DNA of 64,000 nucleotides from Marinomonas fungiae (GCF_001418205.1 NZ_LIQF01000002.1:186001-250000); one strand, 5' to 3'; counted from the stretch's first letter, positions 1 to 9,370 are shown. The notes: a model not told the origin generated them from the sequence alone. A program made the numbers and translations.

Positions 1-21
1 TCGATACGACGCCTTGTGTCA

Positions 22-1035
22 TTAAAGTTTAGACCATTGCACTAGGCTGCCAGAGTGAATATTTAATCGCTCTTGGATGCCTGGATGCATGACCAAACCG
101 GCAACTTGCGCATCCGCTGGAGTGCAGGTCACGCGGAAATCTTCTAGGTGGCCAGCGGCCACTAGGTAACGCTCTTCAGCACTTAAATTAGTGTCGATCA
201 ACGCCTTACCAGTACGTTGCTCAGTAACGGTTTTTAGATCTTGAACACGAGCTTCGATACTTGGACCTGCATCGAAAATGTCGATGTAGTCGCGAAACAC
301 AAATCCCTCATCTAATAAGATATTGGCGACTTTCTCTGAATCTTCATGAATCACGCCAATGACCTCTTGCGCCTCTTGCGTTAGGGTTGGGACATAAATG
401 GGATAACGTGGCATCAGCTCTGCGATAAACTGTCTGTTACTGATACCGGATAAATAGTCGGCTTTTTTGAAATCCATGCTGAAAAAGTGGCGTCCCAAGG
501 CCTCCCAGAATGGCGAATAGCCTTTATGGTCACTTTCCCCACGAATTTCGGCGAAGATTTTTGAAGTAAAGCGATCTGGATGTCGTGCGATAAACAGTAG
601 ACGTGCCCGCGACAACAGCGCAAAAGCTTCATCACTTTGGTGAGCTTTATCCAGTACTAAAGCGTTTAAACGCGACATGCCGCTGTAGTCTTGGCATAGA
701 AATAGAGCGGGAATGCGGTTGTGAATTTGCAATTGTGGCGAGGCGTGCACGACCTCATCAATGCGATAGCTGTAAAATGGCGCATCGACACCGACCATGG
801 CATCAATCGAGCAGGTGCCCACTATCTCTTGGCTGGCTTGCTCTACCATGACAAACAGGTAAGATTCATGACTAGGTTGAACAATGTCAGTCATCAGAGA
901 CTGGCGCGACGTGGCAATTTTATCGTTCAAGCGTTCTCTGTTTGCCGGAAAATTGGTGATACCAATACCAGCATTTCGTGCTAAGCGTTCTAACGCAGGC
1001 AAGTCGGGAAAATCAGCAGGTCGAACTAAATACAC
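22..1035 (-). CDS. astA: Arginine N-succinyltransferase
   Basis: This 337-residue protein matches the AstA/AruG family, which transfers succinyl from succinyl-CoA to the alpha-amino group of L-arginine, the first step of the ammonia-producing AST pathway in the cytoplasm. The family's recognisable N-terminus is present (residues 1-8, MYLVRPAD), as are the downstream blocks SRARLLFIARHPDRF and KGYSPFWEALGRHFF (around residues 142-185). The start is a GTG at 1035, supported by an AAGGAG seven bases upstream. Length is normal for the family. The gene is transcribed out of the window to the left, where astD or other ast genes would be expected. Gammaproteobacteria may carry one or two paralogous subunits, so aruF/aruG distinction is not possible here. 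Confidence 0.95.
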   Translation of the reverse strand: MYLVRPADFPDLPALERLARNAGIGITNFPANRERLNDKIATSRQSLMTDIVQPSHESYLFVMVEQASQEIVGTCSIDAMVGVDAPFYSYRIDEVVHASPQLQIHNRIPALFLCQDYSGMSRLNALVLDKAHQSDEAFALLSRARLLFIARHPDRFTSKIFAEIRGESDHKGYSPFWEALGRHFFSMDFKKADYLSGISNRQFIAELMPRYPIYVPTLTQEAQEVIGVIHEDSEKVANILLDEGFVFRDYIDIFDAGPSIEARVQDLKTVTEQRTGKALIDTNLSAEERYLVAAGHLEDFRVTCTPADAQVAGLVMHPGIQERLNIHSGSLVQWSKL

Positions 1036-1170
1036 CGAGACGCTCCTTTTTCGTGAATTGATAATAACTGTATTATCGTTAAAGGGTTGTTATAGGGGTA
1101 GGTTGGTAATTTCGTAAATGCGACCTAGCCTTCAAAAACCGAGACATATTAAGTCGAATTTAGGTAAATT

Positions 1171-1404
1171 ATGAAAAAATCAAAGATCAAACCTGGTGTA
1201 TATCGCCATTACAAAGGCGCTGAATATTGGGTTGAACGGGTCGCTCGCCACAGTGAAACAGAGGAAGAGTTGGTGGTTTATCAAGCTCTTTATGGCGATT
1301 TCGGCTGGTGGGTTCGACCCAAATCGATGTTTCTAGAGACCGTTGAGATCGAAGGTGAAACCATCCCACGCTTTGATTGGTTGCGTGATCAAATTGAGAA
1401 ATAA
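1171..1404 (+). CDS. DUF1653 family small protein
   Basis: A 77-residue cytoplasmic protein of the DUF1653 family. It opens with the family signature (KPGVYRHYKGAEYWVERVAR) and continues with VVYQALYGDFGWWVRP, rich in aromatic residues and probably forming a small beta barrel. The molecular function of the family is unknown to me. It is a single-gene unit: astA is divergent upstream and a strong hairpin follows directly. The ATG at 1171 opens the conserved domain; the only purine-rich stretch before it is poor. Confidence 0.85.
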   Translation: MKKSKIKPGVYRHYKGAEYWVERVARHSETEEELVVYQALYGDFGWWVRPKSMFLETVEIEGETIPRFDWLRDQIEK

Positions 1405-1406
1405 TA

Positions 1407-1440
1407 AAAAGGCCCTTTCATGTTTGTGAAAGGGCCTTTT
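1407..1440. terminator. Bidirectional intrinsic terminator
   Basis: A near-perfect hairpin with an AAAAGGCCCTTTCA left arm, a short loop and the complementary right arm TGAAAGGGCCTTTT, ending in T-runs on both strands. It lies between the DUF1653 gene and the convergent YjiH-family gene and can stop transcription from both sides. Confidence 0.9.
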
Positions 1441-1465
1441 GTTTAAGCCGAGCACAGCGCGGCGC

Positions 1466-2836
1466 TTAGAAAATCAAATGTGCTACGCCCGCGATGACTG
1501 GTAAGGTAATCAGAGTACGTAAAATAAAGATAATGAACATCTCTAATAAGTTAATAGGGATTTTGCTGCCAAGGATTAACGCCCCCACTTCCGAAAGGTA
1601 AATCAGCTGGGTAATGGAAACCGCAGCAATGACAAAACGTGTCATTTCATTATCAATGGAAGCGGCCATAATAGATGGAATAAACATATCGGCAAATCCC
1701 ACCACTAAGGTCTCAGAAGCCTTCACGGCCTCAGGGATTTGTAGCAATTCCAGAAGCGGCACGAACGGTGTCCCTAAGATGCTAAATAGGCTAGTGTTCT
1801 CGGCTACCACTAACGCTAAGGTGCCAATTGCCATCACTACTGGCAATACGCAGAAGACCATCTCTGCGGCGTTCTTCGCGCCGTCAATCAGAACGGCTTT
1901 AAAGCCACGGCTGTTTTCCGCTCGTGCAATGGCGCTTTGCACACCTATCGCTAAAAGCTCTTTCATCGGCTTACTGGCTAAATCGCACTGCTCTGCGGCT
2001 TGGCCGTTTAAGTATTCATTGGCAATGCGACGTAGAGGAGGTAAGCGGGGCACGATCAAGGCAGCGACAAATCCAGCTAAAGAAACGGCAAAGTAGAACG
2101 GGATAAACAAATGTTCTAGTTCTACTTGTGACACCACGACGAGTGCAAAGCTGATAGAAACGGCGGAAAAGGTGGTGGCGATCACTGCCGCTTCCCGTTT
2201 GGTATAAAGGTTTTGCTCGTACTGTTGGCTGGTGAGCATGATGCCCACGGTGCCATCGCCCAGCCAAGAGGTAGCACAGTCAATCGAAGAGCGTCCTGGT
2301 AAATTAAACAACGGGCGCATGATCTTGCTCATCAAGCTGCCAGTTAGCTCCAGTAACCCAAAGTCCAGCAACAACGGTAGCAATAAGCCGGCAAACAGAA
2401 ATACCGCCAGCAGGGTTGGCATCAACTCATGCAGCACCAAGCCCCCAGTGTATTCATGCCAAATCATCTCAGGTCCCACGTTGTTGAGTGTCATGATCGC
2501 AAAGAGTGCACCTAAGACGCGTAATGCTAGCCAAGGCAAGCTGGTGAGAAACAAAGTGCGCAGTAAGGCGGTGTTGTGCAGGGGCTTAAAAAACGTGGTA
2601 ATGATGGATAACCCCGCCGCTAAGCAGATCAGTATGGTCACCACCAAAGGGGCTCTGTCACCAAGTAAGCTTTTAAACTCCCCAGCCAGTACCGCAATCG
2701 GAATGGTGACGCCGTCGCCATAGGGTACTGGGGTCATAAATAAAAGTAGGCCGAGCAAGGAGGGCACGATAAACAGCCAAATATTTGCTCTTCTGGGTGT
2801 CGCGGCATCGAAAGATGGGGTTAGTTTATCTGACAT
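1466..2836 (-). CDS. YjiH family membrane protein with nucleoside-recognition (Gate) domain
   Basis: A 456-residue integral membrane protein with about ten hydrophobic segments. It resembles the YjiH family, whose C-terminal half carries the Gate (nucleoside recognition) domain also found in SpmA/SpmB and concentrative nucleoside transporters. Characteristic blocks are FGLLELTGSLMSKIMRPLFNLPGRSSIDCATSWLGDGTVGI (around residues 158-200, shown here only as landmarks) and SEVGALILGSKIPINLLEMF near the C-terminus. Family members are predicted transporters; the substrate is not known. ATG start with AAAGGA seven bases upstream. It appears monocistronic: a LysR gene ends 250 bases upstream with its own terminator. 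Confidence 0.8.
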   Translation of the reverse strand: MSDKLTPSFDAATPRRANIWLFIVPSLLGLLLFMTPVPYGDGVTIPIAVLAGEFKSLLGDRAPLVVTILICLAAGLSIITTFFKPLHNTALLRTLFLTSLPWLALRVLGALFAIMTLNNVGPEMIWHEYTGGLVLHELMPTLLAVFLFAGLLLPLLLDFGLLELTGSLMSKIMRPLFNLPGRSSIDCATSWLGDGTVGIMLTSQQYEQNLYTKREAAVIATTFSAVSISFALVVVSQVELEHLFIPFYFAVSLAGFVAALIVPRLPPLRRIANEYLNGQAAEQCDLASKPMKELLAIGVQSAIARAENSRGFKAVLIDGAKNAAEMVFCVLPVVMAIGTLALVVAENTSLFSILGTPFVPLLELLQIPEAVKASETLVVGFADMFIPSIMAASIDNEMTRFVIAAVSITQLIYLSEVGALILGSKIPINLLEMFIIFILRTLITLPVIAGVAHLIF

Positions 2837-3034
2837 GAGGTGGTCCTTTCATACTCTCTTTCTAATAATTTTTAGTGCGGGCAATACTAACTTTCGGGGT
2901 ATGGATGGCAATTTTTTTCAAGTGAATGGGACAGAAATCGCTATTTAAGGTCGCATTATCTTAACTTTTGGGGGAGTGATGTGAACAAATATCAAAAACA
3001 GCTTGGCTGCTTAGCGTTAAACATAAAGCATAAA

Positions 3035-3058
3035 AAAGAGCTTCCTTTGAAGCTCTTT
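3035..3058 (-). terminator. Intrinsic terminator of the LysR gene
   Basis: A ten-base-pair stem (AAAGAGCTTC / GAAGCTCTTT) with a four-base loop. Read on the minus strand it is followed by TTTTTTATG, a proper U-run. It lies 31 bases beyond the LysR stop codon. Confidence 0.85.
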
Positions 3059-3088
3059 GAAAACCATTTGCGACCAAAGAATAAGGCC

Positions 3089-4060
3089 TTATGCTTCATG
3101 TATCCAAGGTGAGGATTGCATAAAGGAAGCAACCTGCTCGCGGAACCAGCGGTGGGCTGGATCTTTGTCGTAGCGTTCATGCCAACAAATTTGTACTGGA
3201 TGGCGCCCGCTGTAAGGGTCGGCTTCCACAGCATCTGCTGGCAGCGGCAGAACTTTGATAGCCATGTAGTTCTCGCGGCAGGAGATGTTTTTAAACAGTT
3301 CCCCTAATTGCGCCGAACCGATTAATGCCATGCCGCGTTTTACCGCTTCGGCTGTTACAGCGATGCTGTCGGTCTCAATCTTAGGTTCAATGACGTACCC
3401 TAATTGCTCCAATTTCTCAATCGTGACGCTGGTGGTCGCGCTTTGGAAATTACGAATATTGAATACAACGATCTTATGATTAAGCAGCTCTTTCAAAGTC
3501 ACTTCGTCTTGATAATAAAGTGGGTGCGCTTCACTTAGAATAACGCAACCATTCATAACTCCGACCATTTTACTGCGAATATTATTCGGGGTGGACTCGG
3601 CATTAATGATGCCTAGGTCAACGCCGTTAATAAGATCATCGTAACCACCATCACTCCAGTTGCTGCTGGTTAGACGAATGTTAGGCGCTTGATAATGCAG
3701 CATCGCCAGCAATGGCTCGATAAAAGACAGCAACAATTCTTCGTCTGCTTTTATGCTAAAACGACGTTTTAAGGTACCTTGGTCGAAATGGCTCGGCTGA
3801 AGCAAGTTCGACATCGAACCAAGAATTGGCGTGATTTGCTCGTGCAATTCGTAGGCACGAGAGGTTGGGCTTAAACCATAGGCTTGGCGAGTGAACAGCG
3901 GATCTTTAAATAATTCCCTTAAACGCTGCAACGACTTACTGAGAGCTGGCTGTGTTACACCTAAACGCTCTGCGGCACGTGAAACACTGCACTCTTCGAG
4001 TATGATTTCAAATGACACCAAAAGTTTGATATCGAGTTTTAGTAAATCATCAATCTGCAT
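3089..4060 (-). CDS. LysR-type transcriptional regulator (NahR/LeuO-like subgroup)
   Basis: A 323-residue LysR regulator. The N-terminal winged helix-turn-helix is clear (SVSRAAERLGVTQPALSKSL, residues about 25-45), followed by the periplasmic-binding-protein-like effector domain. The opening (LLKLDIKLLVSFEIILEE) resembles the NahR/LeuO/NodD subgroup; the effector is unknown. I place the start at the ATG at 4060 rather than an in-frame ATG at 4102, because the longer version would run through a GC-rich hairpin (4077-4100), has no ribosome binding site, and adds 14 residues with no family character. It lies directly downstream of the RND efflux operon on the same strand, so it may or may not control that operon. 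Confidence 0.9.
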   Translation of the reverse strand: MQIDDLLKLDIKLLVSFEIILEECSVSRAAERLGVTQPALSKSLQRLRELFKDPLFTRQAYGLSPTSRAYELHEQITPILGSMSNLLQPSHFDQGTLKRRFSIKADEELLLSFIEPLLAMLHYQAPNIRLTSSNWSDGGYDDLINGVDLGIINAESTPNNIRSKMVGVMNGCVILSEAHPLYYQDEVTLKELLNHKIVVFNIRNFQSATTSVTIEKLEQLGYVIEPKIETDSIAVTAEAVKRGMALIGSAQLGELFKNISCRENYMAIKVLPLPADAVEADPYSGRHPVQICWHERYDKDPAHRWFREQVASFMQSSPWIHEA

Positions 4061-4076
4061 AAATCCAATCCATATC

Positions 4077-4100
4077 GCCCCGCTCTTTGTCGAGCGGGGC
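4077..4100. terminator. GC-rich hairpin between the RND operon and the LysR gene
   Basis: A perfect nine-base-pair stem (GCCCCGCTC / GAGCGGGGC) with a six-base loop, 15 bases beyond the RND permease stop codon. It has the position of a transcription terminator for the efflux operon, but no U-run follows on the minus strand, so termination may be partial. Confidence 0.6.
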
Positions 4101-4114
4101 ATTTGTGCGCGATG

Positions 4115-7100
4115 TTATTCGTTAAAATCGCTCATTTTACGATACTTCACGCGATGCAAGATGACATAGAAGACAGGTACCGCAATGAGCGTTAGCACGG
4201 TCGCAAAACCTAAGCCAAACGCAATTACTACCGCCATGCCTTCAAAAAATGCATCGTAAAGCAGCGGTACCATACCTAGTATCGTCGTAATCGCTGCCAT
4301 ACAGACAGGTCGGACACGACTGACCGCTGATTTAAAGATCGCCTCGTAGGTTTCCGTCCCTTGTGCGAGTTCATAGTTTATTTGGTCCGCCAATACGATA
4401 CCGTTTTTCACTATCATGCCAGATAGGCTAAGGAAGCCGAGCAAGGCCATAAAGCTAAAGGCGGAATCCATGATCAGCAATCCAGAAGAGACACCGATAA
4501 GCGCCAACGGGACGCAGAACCAAATCACCAATGGTACGCGCACAGAGTTAAACAATAATATGGTAATAATAAACATGAATAGGTAGCCCATTGGAAGCGA
4601 CGTAAAGATGTTTGCTTGCGCATCCGTACTACTTTCATATTCTCCCCCCCATTCCATGCTATATCCGGGTGATAAAGGAATATTTTCCACTTTTTCACGG
4701 ATACGGCTGAACACGGCCATGGCGGTTTCATCCCCTAAAATTAACGGGTCTGCCTTTACCGTAATGGTACGTTTTCGGTCGCGGCGCTCAATGATCGGAT
4801 CTTCCCAAACGGTTTCAAAGCCATCGACTAGGTTCGACACTGATACGTAGGCACCACTGGCTGGGCTGTAGATCTGCAAGTCGCGCACTTGGTCGATCGA
4901 GACGCGTTCGTTTTCAGGTACGGTTTGGATGATCGGCAATAGATCCGTACCATCACGATAGGTTCCGATTTCTGAACCAGTAAAGTTCGTCAGCAGTACT
5001 TCGTCGAGGTCACTTTTGTTAATGCCTAAGCGGCGCGCTTGGGCATCATTAAAGATTGGACGCAAAACTTTCACTGGCTGACGCCAATCGTCTTTAATGT
5101 TCTCCAACCCTCCATCGGCGCGGTAGATCTCTTGCGCTTGAGCGCTTAACTGGCGCAGAACTTGAGGGTCTGGACCGCTAAAACGTGCCTCAATTTTAGC
5201 GCCGGTAGAGGGGCCTAATTGCAAACGCTGGAGCTTGAACTCTACTTCTGGGTAGTTATTAGACATTCGTTGATAAATGTTATCCATCAACGCTGGGATA
5301 TCATCACCTGACTTAGCGCGTACGATGAACTGTGCGTAGCTGCTGTCCGTTTGAGTGGCCTCATAGGTCAGCATAAAACGCAACGCTCCTTGTCCTGTTG
5401 TGCTGGTAATGAAGTCAATACGGTCATCTCCGAGAAGATCGGCTTCTATTTCCTTGACCTTATCGTAGGTTGCGTTGATATGGGTTCCTTCTGGCAAGTT
5501 GATGTCTAGGTAGAACATCGGAGTTGTCGAAGGTGGGAAGAACGCTTGTTTCACAAATTGGAACGCCCATCCCGAGACAAACAAGGCAAACACGAGACTA
5601 ACGACTGTTAACCAACGGAAGTGCATGGCTTTATCGAGTAACCACTTATAGCCTACGAACAAGAAGCCTTTGTAAGGGTCTTGTTCTTCCCCTGATGCCA
5701 TCGCTGCTTTGTTTTCTTTGAAAAACAAATCACAGAAGAAGGGGGTTAGGGTAATCGCTGTTACCCAGCTTAACATCAGGGAGATCAGCAAGACATAGAA
5801 CAAGGAGCCTACGAATTCACCCACAGAGTCCGGTGAGAGGCCAATTGGGGCAAACGCTGTTACCGCAATAACCGTGGCGCCTAATAGCGGCCATTTGGTT
5901 TGTTTGACAACACTGGACGCGGCTTCAAACTTGCTTTGCCCCTTGTGCAAACCAATTAAGATACCTTCTGTCACCACAATGGCATTATCGACCAGCATCC
6001 CAAGGGCAATGATCAAACCGCCCAAAGAAATACGTTGTAGGTTGATATTGAAGTAATCCATGACAATAAAGGTGCCTAGGATGGTCAGTAGCAAGATCAA
6101 ACCGATCAAGATTCCTGAACGTACCCCCATAAACACCAATAGAACCAAGATGACAATGCCTACTGCCGCGGCTAGGTTGGATAGGAAGTTAGTTACGGAT
6201 TTTTCCACTTCTTTTGACTGGAAGTAGACCGTATCCATACTGATGCCGATCGGTTGCTGGTATTCCAGCTCTTGTAAGCGCGTTTCAATATGCTTACCGA
6301 CATCGACCACGTTGACGTTATTGCTAAAGGAAATACCTAATAACAGCGAGCTTGCGCCGTTAAAGTTTACCATGTGGGTTTGTGGGTCTTGGTATTCACG
6401 TTTGACCGTCGCCACATCGCTAAGGCGAATCAAGTTACCATCGCCCGGTGTGCCAACCGTTAGATTTTCCAGTTCAGAAATGTCCTTAAACTCTCCTGTT
6501 GGACTGATGCGGATATAATCGCTACCGACCTGAACTTTACCGGCATTTGAGACAATATTTTGATTGGCTAATAAAGTCTGCAACTGTGTTGGCGAGACAC
6601 CCATGGTGGCAAGTTTAGAGCGTGATATCTCGATGGTGACTTGTTCTGCTTGCTCGGCTGCTACTTCCACTTTGGCAACACCGTCAACGAGCACCAGCTC
6701 ACGTTTTACGTAATCGACGTAATTTTCTAGCTCTTTGTAAGGATAGCCTTTACCGTGCACAGCCAGCATTACGCCGTAAACGTCACCAAAGTCATCTACT
6801 ACGATTGGTTTTGACACCCCTGCAGGGAATTTCCCTTGCATATCACTGATCTTCTTACGTACCTCATCCCAAATCTGTTTTAGCTCTTGGGCGCGATAGG
6901 TGTCCTTGATGGTGATTTGCACCTTGGAGTAGCCCTCTTTTGACGTCGATTTGATCTCGTCTAAATAGGGCAGGTTCTGCAGTTCTAGTTCTATCGGGTA
7001 GGTGACTTCTTCCTCAACTTGCTCAGGGCTCGCGCCAGGATATTGAGTAATGACCAAGGCATCCTTGATGGTGAATTCAGGGTCTTCCAGTTGCCCAAGG

Positions 7101-7192
7101 TTAGTGAACGCTATGGCGCCACCAATCAATAGAATCAGGGTAACAAGCCAACTAGAGACTTTTCGTTCTATAAAATAGCCAGCAATGTTCAA
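4115..7192 (-). CDS. RND efflux transporter, inner-membrane permease
   Basis: A 1025-residue AcrB-type RND permease, the proton-driven pump of a tripartite efflux complex. It has an N-terminal membrane helix (residues 15-32), two large periplasmic loops, and a transmembrane core. TM4 carries ALGMLVDNAIVVTEG with one of the two usual aspartates of the proton relay, and TM10 carries LSGMIVKNGIVLADQ with the relay lysine. The single-Asp LVDN form is common in AcrB relatives of unknown substrate. Translation starts at a TTG at 7192, one base after the stop of the adaptor gene, with GAGG upstream, which suggests translational coupling. Substrates cannot be told from sequence. No outer-membrane factor gene is adjacent, so it presumably shares a TolC-type channel. 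Confidence 0.93.
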   Translation of the reverse strand: MNIAGYFIERKVSSWLVTLILLIGGAIAFTNLGQLEDPEFTIKDALVITQYPGASPEQVEEEVTYPIELELQNLPYLDEIKSTSKEGYSKVQITIKDTYRAQELKQIWDEVRKKISDMQGKFPAGVSKPIVVDDFGDVYGVMLAVHGKGYPYKELENYVDYVKRELVLVDGVAKVEVAAEQAEQVTIEISRSKLATMGVSPTQLQTLLANQNIVSNAGKVQVGSDYIRISPTGEFKDISELENLTVGTPGDGNLIRLSDVATVKREYQDPQTHMVNFNGASSLLLGISFSNNVNVVDVGKHIETRLQELEYQQPIGISMDTVYFQSKEVEKSVTNFLSNLAAAVGIVILVLLVFMGVRSGILIGLILLLTILGTFIVMDYFNINLQRISLGGLIIALGMLVDNAIVVTEGILIGLHKGQSKFEAASSVVKQTKWPLLGATVIAVTAFAPIGLSPDSVGEFVGSLFYVLLISLMLSWVTAITLTPFFCDLFFKENKAAMASGEEQDPYKGFLFVGYKWLLDKAMHFRWLTVVSLVFALFVSGWAFQFVKQAFFPPSTTPMFYLDINLPEGTHINATYDKVKEIEADLLGDDRIDFITSTTGQGALRFMLTYEATQTDSSYAQFIVRAKSGDDIPALMDNIYQRMSNNYPEVEFKLQRLQLGPSTGAKIEARFSGPDPQVLRQLSAQAQEIYRADGGLENIKDDWRQPVKVLRPIFNDAQARRLGINKSDLDEVLLTNFTGSEIGTYRDGTDLLPIIQTVPENERVSIDQVRDLQIYSPASGAYVSVSNLVDGFETVWEDPIIERRDRKRTITVKADPLILGDETAMAVFSRIREKVENIPLSPGYSMEWGGEYESSTDAQANIFTSLPMGYLFMFIITILLFNSVRVPLVIWFCVPLALIGVSSGLLIMDSAFSFMALLGFLSLSGMIVKNGIVLADQINYELAQGTETYEAIFKSAVSRVRPVCMAAITTILGMVPLLYDAFFEGMAVVIAFGLGFATVLTLIAVPVFYVILHRVKYRKMSDFNE

Positions 7193-7193
7193 T

Positions 7194-8300
7194 TTAAATT
7201 CCTCGCTCTCGTGTCCAAGGGCGTACTTGTAAATCAGGCGTTAGATCATGCACGCCTGCCGCAACGATTTGTTCTCCAGGATTCAGACCCGCCGTGATTT
7301 CGATACTGTTATTAGTCATATCACCTAAGCTCACTTCACGTGGATTTACCCTGCCTGAATCCGGATCGTATACCCAGACCACGCTCTGGCTATCGCCTTC
7401 GCTTGTTTGGCGGCGCATCACGGATTCGATCGGCACGGTAATGTGAGTCGGTTTACCGCTTATTTGGCTAATATCTAAATCGACCGTTGCCGTCATGCCT
7501 GGCAGCAAGTTGATGGAGGCTTCTTGAGTATTGAGTAAGGAAATGGTTGCGTCGTAAGACTTAGTGGTAACATCTGGTGAAGTACGGTGCTCTTTATATA
7601 CCGCTTCAAAGCTTTGTGATGGCACTGCATCAATGGACACTTGAGGGTGATATTGCAACGCCACTTTTTGAATGTTGGCAACTAAGCGCTCAGGAATCTG
7701 AAATTCCACATCCATTTGTTCAATGTTTTGAATATGTAGAATGGTTTGCGTTGCGCCGACGTATTCGTAGTTATCAATGCTTAACGAAGCAATAACACCA
7801 TCGTAAGGTGCTCTTAACTCACTGTATCCCAGCTGGTTTTTGGCGCTTTCAAGGGCATTTTCCGTTTGATCAAGGGTAGCTTTGGCCTCATCAAATTGTG
7901 CTTGTGTGGTCGCATTTTTAGCCAGCATAGTTTTGATACGATCAAACTGTGCTTTAGCCAACTTATAGTTGGCTTCGGAAAGCTCTACTTGCAATTGGTA
8001 ATCGGTCGGGTCAAGTGAGGCTAAGAGTTCTCCTTGTTTAACCCGTTGACCCTCTTTGACTGCTAATTTGGTGACTTGTCCACCAACACGAAAAGCCAAG
8101 TCTGCCTCATCGCTGGCTTTGAGCTCGGCAGGGAAGTGGCGAATGCTGACCACATCGGTAGCATCAATGCTAAACAGTTTGACGGGACGGATAACGGTTT
8201 TTTTGGTTTCTAGATTGTCATCTGAAGAACAGCCAGCTAATAAAGCCGTGGCAGCAAAAGCTACAACAAGCGGCGTAAAGCGCTTAAGTGAACGTACCAT
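7194..8300 (-). CDS. RND efflux periplasmic adaptor (membrane fusion) lipoprotein
   Basis: A 368-residue HlyD/AcrA-type adaptor that would link the RND pump to an outer-membrane channel. It has a lipoprotein signal peptide with lipobox LLAGCSS (cysteine near residue 24), the split lipoyl domain (LAFRVGGQVTKLAVKEGQRV around residues 69-88 and YSELRAPYDGVIASL near 165), a coiled-coil hairpin between them, and beta-barrel and membrane-proximal domains to the C-terminus. ATG start with AAGGAGGG three bases upstream. It is the first gene of a two-gene operon; a 470-base non-coding region lies upstream. Confidence 0.93.
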   Translation of the reverse strand: MVRSLKRFTPLVVAFAATALLAGCSSDDNLETKKTVIRPVKLFSIDATDVVSIRHFPAELKASDEADLAFRVGGQVTKLAVKEGQRVKQGELLASLDPTDYQLQVELSEANYKLAKAQFDRIKTMLAKNATTQAQFDEAKATLDQTENALESAKNQLGYSELRAPYDGVIASLSIDNYEYVGATQTILHIQNIEQMDVEFQIPERLVANIQKVALQYHPQVSIDAVPSQSFEAVYKEHRTSPDVTTKSYDATISLLNTQEASINLLPGMTATVDLDISQISGKPTHITVPIESVMRRQTSEGDSQSVVWVYDPDSGRVNPREVSLGDMTNNSIEITAGLNPGEQIVAAGVHDLTPDLQVRPWTRERGI

Positions 8301-8770
8301 GAACCCTCCTTGAGAGATGGTTAAATGTAAAGATTAGAATAACTCGATTTTATATCCATATGGACAGGTTATGCAGTTACCTCACGCTATGTAAGATAGT
8401 CCTTTGGGTTATACTTGTTTGAATGTGATAGTTGTTGAGATTATAGCTTTTTTGTTTCCTAAAAAGCTGGTCAGTTAGCTCTAATTGTGTACAAAGTTGA
8501 CGGCTGGAGTATGATGGTTTTGCGTGATTTCAATGACACTTATGGCAAAGTAAGCTAGAAGTATGGGTTATTGGGGGCGCTCTTGTCCTCTAATCTTTAC
8601 GCAATAAAGGGAAACTTTATCTGTTTCTTGACGGCTAGAGAGAGCATGTTTTGCTTAGAATTAGTCCTCTTATCCATATTTCAGTAAAGACCTACTGAAA
8701 AGCTTACAAGCAGAATACTCTTGTTATCAATTGAGATGCCAAGCCGAGACAAGATAAGGAGTTTAGCACC
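8301..8770. other. 470-base intergenic region between divergent efflux and lipoprotein genes
   Basis: No open frame or RNA gene is evident. It must hold the promoters of the leftward RND operon and the rightward lipoprotein gene. A ten-base perfect palindrome TCCATATGGA sits at 8355-8364, about 55 bases before the adaptor start. A 13-base sequence TTGACGGCT(G/A)GAG occurs twice, at 8497-8509 and 8628-8640. I could not assign a promoter with confidence. Confidence 0.5.
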
Positions 8771-9370
8771 GTGATGATCCAGCGAGTTCGTATTTTTTAT
8801 GGCATGTGTTTTACTTTACTGGTGTTGAGCGGATGTGCTGCTCCAAAAGCTACCCAGTCGTCAGCACAAGTAGAGCCCGTGTCCATTTTTGTAGAAGACG
8901 ACATCGCGTATTTATCCGGTCTTTTGACCAGCCATTTGCCACAGCAACTGAAACAGGCATTAAGTAGTCACCCTAATGTGACGGATTTGGTGTTAGTGGA
9001 CGTGCCTGGCTCAAGTGATCAGTTAGCGACGATGGAAGCCGCCCGAATGATTCGCCATTTAGGGCTTAATACTCATATTGCCCAGACGGGTTATGTTTTG
9101 TCAGGTGGCGTAGACTTATTCTTGGGAGGAGTAGAGCGCACCATAGGCGCAGGGGCTGGCGTTGGGGTGCATTCTTGGCGTGATACCCAGAATTGGGGTG
9201 ATGAGATCAACCTGGCCGATCCGGTACACGCTAGCTATGTAAATTTCTATCTTGAAATGGGGGTGCCAGAACGTTTTTATTGGTTTACCTTGGATGCTGC
9301 TCCTGCGGAACGCATTTATTTCTTGTCCCCAGAAGAGATTTACGATTATCGTTTAGTGACCGACCCATAA
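8771..9370 (+). CDS. Putative lipoprotein with degenerate Clp/crotonase-fold domain (COG3904-like)
   Basis: A 199-residue exported protein with a lipoprotein signal (LVLSGCAAP, cysteine at residue 22). The rest resembles the periplasmic Clp-protease-fold proteins: a stretch ending in DVPGSSDQLATMEAARMIRH corresponds to the usual SPGG block and helix, then YVLSGGVDLFLGG and GAGAGVGVHSW correspond to the region that carries the nucleophile and the family's GVHS strand. The usual Ser-Ala-Cys nucleophile motif is not seen, so enzyme activity is doubtful. GTG at 8771 is followed directly by ATG; AAGGAG lies nine bases before the GTG. Function is unknown. Confidence 0.65.
   Translation: MMIQRVRIFYGMCFTLLVLSGCAAPKATQSSAQVEPVSIFVEDDIAYLSGLLTSHLPQQLKQALSSHPNVTDLVLVDVPGSSDQLATMEAARMIRHLGLNTHIAQTGYVLSGGVDLFLGGVERTIGAGAGVGVHSWRDTQNWGDEINLADPVHASYVNFYLEMGVPERFYWFTLDAAPAERIYFLSPEEIYDYRLVTDP

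Noticed and set aside
1614..2723. Two long open frames on the plus strand across the YjiH-family gene
   Set aside because: Both are antisense to a clear membrane-protein gene, have no recognisable domain and read as low-complexity mirror images of hydrophobic codons.
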